The notes below the pieces were generated by a model. That model was not told where the DNA came from. It saw nothing but the letters and a program-made list of their open reading frames with translations, and did not search any database. The translations under genes were made by a program, and so were the position numbers. Shown here piece after piece: positions 57,690 through 64,000 of a stretch of DNA of 64,000 bases. Source of the stretch: Mesostigma viride (taxonomy: Eukaryota; Streptophyta; Mesostigmatophyceae; Mesostigmatales; Mesostigmataceae); assembly GCA_009746045.1 (NCBI GenBank), contig RPFO01002116.1, positions 1 through 64,000 of the forward strand. Direction: 5' to 3'. Position 1 is the first letter of the stretch; every line of letters begins with the position of its first letter.

Positions 57690-58095
57690 CGTTCCTGGTT
57701 GTGGGATGTGTTCCTTGTTTTGGGATACTTGTTCCTGGTTGTGGGATGCACTTTCCTGGTTGTGGGATGTGTTCCTGGTTGTGGGATACTTGTTCCTGGT
57801 GGTGGGAAATTCGTTCGTGGTTGTGGGATACATGTTCCTGGTTGTGGGAAACACGTTCCTGGTTGTAGGATACTTGTTCCTGGTTGTGGGATACACGTTC
57901 CTAGTTGTGGGATAGTCGTTCCTGGTTGTGGGATGCACGTTCCTGGTTGTGGGATGCACGTTCCTGGTTGTAGGATACTTGTTCTTGGTTGTGGGATACA
58001 CGTTCCTAGTTCAGTTGTGGGATACTCGTTCCTGGTTGTGGGATGGGTTCCTGGTTGTGGGATAGTCGAGCCTAGTTGTGGGATGTGTTCCTGGT
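57690..58095. repeat. GTTGTGGGATAC(A/T)CGTTCCTG minisatellite
   Basis: About 18 copies of a roughly 21-24 bp unit, with variants GGATGTGTTCC and GGATACTTGTTCC. Open frames across it on both strands are repeat artefacts. Confidence 0.95.
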
Positions 58096-58124
58096 CCAAA
58101 TATAAAGGGGCACGGGCATTAGCG

Positions 58125-58880
58125 ATAGCAGAGGGGGCTGGGGAATAACGTTAGCAGAGGGGCACGGGCACTAACGTTAGTGAAGGGGCACGGGCGCTAA
58201 CGTTAGTGAAGGGGCACGGGCACTAACGTTAGCAGAGGGGGCTGGGCACTAACGTTAGTAAAGGAGCACGGGCACTAACGTTAGCAGAGGGGCACGAGCA
58301 CTAAAGTTTGTAAAGGGGCGCGGGCACTTACGTTAGCAGAGGGGGCTGGGGAATAACGTTAGTGAAGGGGCACGGGCACTAACGTTAGCAGAGGGGGGGG
58401 AGGGGGGGGGCACTAACGTTAATAAAGGAGCACGGGCACTAACGTTAGCAGAGGGGCACGAGCACTAAAGTTTGTAAAGGGGCGCGGGCACTAACGTTAG
58501 CAGAGGGGGCTGGCGAATAACGTTAGTGAAGGGGGGTGGGACTCTCCCGTCTTGGACTGCCATGCAGGACAAGACACGGCGGAAGAAGATTGTCAAGGCG
58601 CACACGCCCGACCCTGTGGGCAAGCCCCCTCCCCCCAAGCGGAGGAGGCGTTTTGATGAGTAGTGTAGTTAGTATTTTCTAGATAGCTTAGAGTTAGGAT
58701 AGTTCGATCAGGCGGCTTCCTCCACCCCATCCATCACGGAATATGTGCTACATGATCTCCCCACGGAGGCATGTTATAATTTAATTTAATTTAATTTTTT
58801 AAGGGGGGTGGGCATTAACGATAACAGGGGGGGGAGGGCACTTACGTTAGCAGAGGGGGCTGTGGACTAACGTTAGTAAA
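58125..58880. repeat. TAACGTTA minisatellite, split by LINE A
   Basis: About 16 copies of a 25-35 bp unit: GGGGCACGGGCACTAACGTTAG followed by (C/T)(A/G)AGGGG. Each carries the palindrome TAACGTTA. A block of about 165 bp is repeated (58205-58370 and 58372-58535). It is interrupted at 58541-58800 and resumes at 58801-58880. Confidence 0.92.
58541..58800 (+). mobile_element. LINE A 3' end, 260 bp, TSD AAGGGGGGTGGG
   Basis: Encodes the tail MQDKTRRKKIVKAHTPDPVG and RRRRFDE with stop near 58663, then the family 3' UTR and a (TTTAA)n tail. The 12 bp AAGGGGGGTGGG occur at 58529-58540 and 58801-58812, a target-site duplication bounding the insertion exactly. Confidence 0.92.
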
Positions 58881-58904
58881 TTAATTTATTAATTAATAGA
58901 CACG

Positions 58905-59066
58905 TGACTGCGTCACGTGAGCATAAGTCCTCAGTGGGAGGGGAACATGGGATGGAATGGATGGTGTAAGCTATCTAGGTCCTAGTTACAGGGGTGTGGG
59001 CACCGCGGCCCGAATCGCTATGAATGCCATACTTGGTCACACGCGGAGCCCCCACAGGCTTGGGGG
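58905..59066. repeat. dispersed repeat, partner at 33685-33845
   Basis: Shared blocks are listed at 33685-33845. It begins with the palindromic CACGTGACTGCGTCACGTG. Confidence 0.75.
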
Positions 59067-59804
59067 TGGTAGATCCTTCATCACTACTTGCCATCTATCC
59101 TTGCGTACCATCTGCCTCCATATTACAGACAAACCAGGAGGCTGCCCGGGGCGTCCCCAACATCTACTGCTCCAATTTTGGTACTTTTGAAATTCCATGC
59201 CTGGAGCGCAAAGTTTGCAATATATGTGCCGTTTGTAGCTCTAGCTCTATAATAACCTGACCAACCCCGCATTCCTCAAAGTACTTAGCACTTGTTGCCT
59301 ATTCTCATTATGCGAATCACATGATTAGGATGTGCTTCATGATTGCTATTGCTCGAGATTCAATTAAGAATGATTGACATCAATAAATGATGAACCAAAT
59401 AAACCAAATTAGGCCACTTGACAAGTTCATGATCCATTTAAATTGTACAATTAAGCGATTAATTAATTCATAAATCATACATTACATGGGATACCCCCGT
59501 CGACGAGCTAGTGGTACGTACAATGAAACATTTGAGTTTGTAACATGTCTCCATGGATATATACATGTATGCTGGACCTCGCGCATCTCAGCCCTCTAAG
59601 AAATGTTATTTGAACTCAGGTCTAGATCTAAATATATACATGATCTGGATAATATTATACACTTCCTTAAAAGAGCATGAATCGAGCTTTACAATTCAGG
59701 ACAAGGAACTCGTTTGCAAATCACGGCTGAAAGGCAAGTGCTCACAACGAAGCACGTGCTCTCAAGGCTGTCCACCTCGTCCAACCAAGCCCGGGCGAGC
59801 TGGC
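59067..59804. other. intergenic, nothing recognised
   Basis: A/T-rich sequence between the dispersed repeat and the transposase-like gene; no gene seen. The right end should include the transposase 3' UTR. Confidence 0.4.
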
Positions 59805-62800
59805 CTACTCAACAGGTCTCTTCTTGGCCAAGTTCGTGAGCCGTTTCTCGACGTCTGTCGGAATGGTCAAGATGGCCTGGCGATTGTTAGCTGGGTTGAC
59901 AACAATGGTGTGTTCGAACCCCGCGTCCATGCACAGGTAGCAATTGACCAAGTTTGGCTGTTCAGCTTGCGCATCGGCGTCCATTTTGAACATCGTCGCC
60001 ATACCCGGAAATCTGTCCCAGTAGCGCACCCCCACCACCCATTGTCCCTTACGGAACAACTCCCTATCGACCTTGCCGTTTCTGTCGGCCACTCGCCTCA
60101 CGAAAGTAGCGGCCACCTGATAAGGCTCCTGCAAGACTTCCGCTAGCCAATATGGATGATCTGGATCGTGGGACTCATCACCAGAGTAGGACTCGACGGC
60201 AAAAATGTCTCGCAGCTTCAGTCTCCTTCCCATCATCGTCCTCTCTGCCTGTAGTCTGTTCAGTCGCGTCCCTGCGTGCCCCCCTTGTCCGTTTGGGTTC
60301 CTTTGCACTGGCTCCCCCAGTTTGTGGAGCTTCATCCGAGCACCTCCCACATTCCAGCCGTCCATGTCGGTCCACTCCTTTCGACAATCCCACCACCTTT
60401 CCTCGGCGCACGCACCGCCACAATAGCAGGAATACTGGCGCAGCATTAAGCGCGTCACATTCGACTTGTCCATGCGCCACCAGTGCGCCTTCTTCACTCC
60501 TTTGATTTCGCCGCGCCCTGGGCTGTAAGGAAGCACCTGCGCGTCGAAGACAAGATTTGCACAAGGGAAAGTTGAAGTTACGAGACCATCGAGCTAGTTG
60601 TGTTTTATTAAGCACTCCTGATCGCCAGGACTCCAAGAACGCCCTAGAAACGACGGCCGGCGTAACTATTCCCTGAACGAGGACTGTACACTTAATTACC
60701 TCGGGGAACTCGAAGAAGTTACGCCTGGTCGTTGTGGTCCCGCCCACCGCCCCCGACGCCAGATTCTCCACCAACTGGGCGGCCGTCTGTTTGTCCTGGT
60801 TCTCTTCCCTGATGTGCCACCTCCTCAACATGCACTTCACAGTCCCACCAGCTCCATCCACCTCCCCCTTTCCGTGCTGCTCCCCAAAGTAATTCCACTC
60901 AAATGACTCCAGGTGCGGATCCTCCGTCAGCAGCCGGGCCACTTCCGCGATCACATTCCTTGACTTGAACTGCATGGAGCAATTGTCCGACCACCCAATG
61001 AAGCGCTTCACCTCTACCCCTTCTGACCGTAGTGTCGCCAGGATTTTGAGGATAGCAAAACGGAGGGCCCGCCCGTCCCTTTTCATTCCGCCCTGTCCGA
61101 TGAAGTGAAACTCCCTTCTCACGACCTTTCCCGACGCTGGATCCAAGTAGCGCACGATCCAGGGCATAAGGACGAATGTGACTGGATGCCAATACTGTGC
61201 TTGGAGATTGTGATAGGTGTAAGACTGGTAGTTCTCGGCGTAATCTGTGTGGCATACAAGGTCCCCCACCCGCATCCTTGAGAGACATTCCTTGGAGGCG
61301 TCCGCTTGCCACCACGCGTTGAAGCAATGCTGGATGAAGTCCGGCCACTTGTCCACAATTGCCTCCTTTAGCTCCGTTGGTGTGGACTTGACGTCGACTT
61401 GCGTCAATCGCTGCCCACCAGCCTTTGCGATCTCGTCACAGTCGTCCTGCATATGCGCAGTGTGCACATACAGAAAAGACATCAACTTCGACCCACCAAT
61501 GACCTGTAGAAAGAAAAAAGACAGGACCTCAGGAAAAATTGAAAAAGAAACGCCTTGGGGCGCAACCACTCCACTAAAAATTACCTCTGGCCCAAGAACT
61601 TCAGGAAACATTGCAAAAGAAACGCCTTGGGGCGCAACCACTCCACTAAAAATTACCTCTGGCCCAAGAACCGCACCCGGCGGCACATCCTGCATCTCGT
61701 ATCTGGTCCATGAAATCAGGTGGTTGGAAGCCTCCTCCCGTTCGCATAACATGAAGTTCCGAATTCCACACTTGGGAGCCAGGCAAGTGCCCAACACACA
61801 AGCCTTACGCCGGATCGAGCAAACCCCCAACTCCTCGCCCAGGTCATGATCGGGCACCCCTTCCTCGTCGTCCAGCACCCTCCCATGCATGGGCAGATCC
61901 TCAAGTTCGCCCTGAAAAGGCTGAACCTGCGGCCGCGACGACCCCACAGACGACCTCGAACCTCCCCCCTCCCTCATCCCCTCCACCTCACAAGTAAACT
62001 TGTTCACCCACTCTGTCGTGTGAGTGGCTTTGAAAATGGAACATGTGGGCACGGACGACCCCACGTCGAGCTGGCTACCATGATCGCACGCGTGGCATTC
62101 AGGTCCGCACTCGCATCTGGCATGAAAAGTTGCACGAAATTTGGCCAACCCCCCAACCATGGACTGCATGGTAGTGTGGTGCTGGCATGCGCACAAGTTC
62201 CGCATTTTCCACCGCCCCTTGACGCATGCGGGCATATGCTTGCAAAAAGTAGTGTATCCCACATGAACTGTGCTCTTCTGATTCGTGCGTAGCATTGACA
62301 TCCCTGCCTCCGTCTCCAAAATCACCTGATTTCCCCCCCTCACACCCTCCTCTCCCTCCCCCCCCCCCCCTCCCTACTGTCCATCCGCCGCGGTGGCTTC
62401 AACTCCGGATGGCGGGAAATGAACACTTCGTAAATCTTCGACTTGGAGACAGTATAGTAGCGCGCACCCTCCGAAAACGCTAGTGTATGTTTGTAATCCT
62501 TTCTGGTCCATTCACAATGAACATCCTTCATGTTCGGAGACGCCCGCGTCAAGTTATCATCCCTCCAGCACGCTTGTATCAGGGCAATGACTTCCGTCGG
62601 AAGCTCGTCTTTCCTCCTCCTCCTCTCTGGCGCACTCATCAAAAGGTCGTCCTCCCCTTCTTCCATTCCATCCCTGTGACCCCGAACAGTTGCGACAAAG
62701 CGCCTGTCAATCCCGAACGCGCGCTCCACAATCCTGTCCGGGACGCCCTCCATTGCCTTCGTAACAAGTCCACACAAGGCCCACCTAAGCCCACGATCCT

Positions 62801-63155
62801 TCTCAGATGTTCCCAAGTCGCCAAAAGCCTTCTTGATGTTATCCCGAAGAGATTCCGCCCAATTTTCAGGAAGCCCGCCGTCACAGTTCTTCCTCTTCTT
62901 AATGCCGTTGCTCTCCGCCACCATGGCATTTAGTCTTGAAGCTGCGCAAGACAGAACCTCCGCGCTCATCTCTGGCGTCCTGTGGTTGTTTGCTTTCACG
63001 CGTTCCGCCATGATAGGAAAGATGTCATTGGCAATTTTGTACCCCTTGTTCTCGATGTACTTGTCGCTCCAGAGACCGCGAAGTGCAGGCTCCCGGTCGT
63101 CATTGGACAAGGGACGCGAACCGTCGGAAACGGCCCCCCGCCCCGATCGCGCCAT
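59805..63155 (-). pseudogene. transposase-like gene of unnamed family, frameshifted or spliced
   Basis: Three minus-strand frames join head to tail. 63155-62370 is a helical, basic N-terminal region with no domain I recognise. 62370-60590 begins after a poly-G stretch (62351-62370) where the frame slips. It holds a Cys/His cluster (CACQHH, CECGPECHACDHG) and three conserved blocks: HTDYAENYQ, GWSDNCSMQFKSR and HGKGEVDGAGGTVK. 60536-59805 is reached by a further slip or a short intron ending CGCGCAG at 60537; it ends LAKKRPVE. The blocks supply regularly spaced acidic residues (HTD, SDN, VDG), consistent with an RNase H-fold DDE/D transposase; similar AENYQ/QFK/HGKG proteins are widespread repetitive genes in eukaryotes. 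A 153-nt segment (61504-61656) looks like an intron but is in frame. Whether it is active depends on the poly-G site. Confidence 0.6.
61504..61656 (-). other. in-frame intron with tandem-duplicated donor
   Basis: On the minus strand, GCCAGAG|GTAATT occurs at 61656 and again 72 nt later at 61584. Both are followed by one shared acceptor, TTTCTTTCTACAG|GTC at 61504, preceded by a T-rich tract. Intron lengths would be 153 or 81 nt, both multiples of three without in-frame stops, so retention also keeps the frame. Confidence 0.55.
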
Positions 63156-63301
63156 CAGACTTTGGTCAGACGGCAGCTGATTTTTTTCGCCTCTTAATCC
63201 CGCGGCACCGAAAGCCCTGAGGATGAGTAATGATAAATAATCACCATTAAAGACACGACGAAAACGATGGGCATCAAACAAGAACGACAAGCGTCATTAA
63301 T

Positions 63302-64000
63302 AACGCCGGCCGGCGCAACTGGATACATGTAAACCATACAAAAGTGATTTTATGAAACACATACAGTTTGTCATTAATAACGACGGCCGGCGTAACTCGG
63401 GCGCAATTAAAAACCATTAAGAAGCAACTCAGGATATGCAGGCAGAAATCCTTCAGGTGTAAAAAAGATGTACAAACACACTTTTGGTAATGGGGCCTGA
63501 TTGCGCAACTGCAAGATACCATTGGAAACGCCGGCCGGCGCAACTGGATGCATGTACATAAACCATACAAAAGTGATTTGCACAAAACCCCTACAATTTG
63601 TCATGAGTAACGACGGCCGGCGTAACTCGGTTGCATTTGAAAACCACAAAGAAGCAACTCAGGTAGTGAAGGCGGAAATCCCAGAGGTGATAAAATGTTT
63701 ACCAACACAAAATGTTGATAAGCGTGCAAGCTTTTGCAAGTGCGCGCAAGATACCATTGGAAACGCCGGCCGGCGCAACTGGAACACCAAAACAAAAAAC
63801 TTGATTTGCACGAAACCCATTCAGTTCGTCATGGATAACGACGGCCGGCGCAACTTCATGGCACTCACCACTTTCACCAAATGCCATGTCGCCATTATAT
63901 TGAGGAAAGCGAAGTATGCCCACTTGAAGCTGTGGTCTGCAGAACATTGACACAAAATATGCATGGTATTTCAAGCAATGAATGCTATGTGTCAGGCATC
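63302..64000. repeat. about 230-bp tandem array with alternating GCCGGC motifs
   Basis: Two related motifs alternate. ACGCCGGCCGGCGCAACTGG lies at about 63302, 63527 and 63762. ACGACGGCCGGCG(T/C)AACT lies at about 63379, 63609 and 63837. Spacings are 77, 148, 82, 153 and 75 bp, so the unit is about 230 bp; it continues toward the window end. The rest of the unit is conserved too (ACCATACAAAAGTGATTT, GAAGCAACTCAGG). It starts about 150 bp upstream of the transposase-like start codon. Confidence 0.9.

Noticed and set aside
57538-58148. Cys/Gly-rich plus frames and Thr/Pro-rich minus frames
   Set aside because: Artefacts of the 21-24 bp minisatellite; open on both strands.
57690-58880. CRISPR-like array
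   Set aside because: Units are contiguous minisatellite copies without distinct spacers.
60178-60590. C-terminal part of the 721-codon minus frame
   Set aside because: The overlapping frame 60536-59805 reads as a better continuation of the protein; the other frame becomes low-complexity and basic.

Overview
The window looks like nuclear DNA of a green alga or close relative (Viridiplantae). The main evidence is a complete 17-exon gene for plastid 7-hydroxymethyl chlorophyll a reductase (HCAR) with canonical GT-AG introns. It sits beside a chloroquine-resistance-transporter-like (CRT-like) gene, a complex I NDUFA12 gene and a fucosyltransferase-like gene. I cannot name the species. Coding space is a small minority; the rest is minisatellites, low-complexity tracts and nested, mostly dead transposable elements of at least six kinds.

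Layout. 1-835 is an almost pure (CCCT)n tract. 1982-7491 (minus) is a five-exon CRT-like transporter. 7500-17450 is accessory DNA: a TA-flanked MITE, G/C hairpin repeats, TATTCGG-rich repeats, short tandem repeats and a 1.3-kb minisatellite. 17454-32156 (plus) is HCAR, whose introns carry minisatellites, a SINE-like insertion and a perfect 36-nt palindrome. 32325-36480 holds a LINE ORF2 remnant and a LINE ORF1 split by a solo LTR with a 5-bp target duplication. 36800-41200 holds an unrecognised membrane or secreted protein gene (minus) and a single-exon fucosyltransferase-like gene (minus). 43690-48000 is an inverted LINE ORF1 copy and a decayed Ty1/copia element with hairpin MITEs. 48354-53365 is a Penelope-like reverse transcriptase element with an inverted partial second copy; a 5'-truncated LINE with a 9-bp target duplication lies in one arm. 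53570-55215 is more LINE and SINE-like material. 56149-56601 (minus) is NDUFA12. 57690-58880 is two minisatellites, one split by a 260-bp LINE tail with a 12-bp target duplication. 59805-63155 (minus) is a broken transposase-like gene of a family I cannot name, and 63302-64000 beside it is an array of GCCGGC-centred motifs, one of which also occurs inside the gene.

The four recognised cellular genes do not form a pathway or operon. They act in plastid chlorophyll turnover (HCAR), membrane transport (CRT-like), mitochondrial complex I (NDUFA12) and secretory-pathway glycosylation (fucosyltransferase-like). Exon boundaries were found by matching splice sites, reading phase and family similarity by eye; no alignment program was run.
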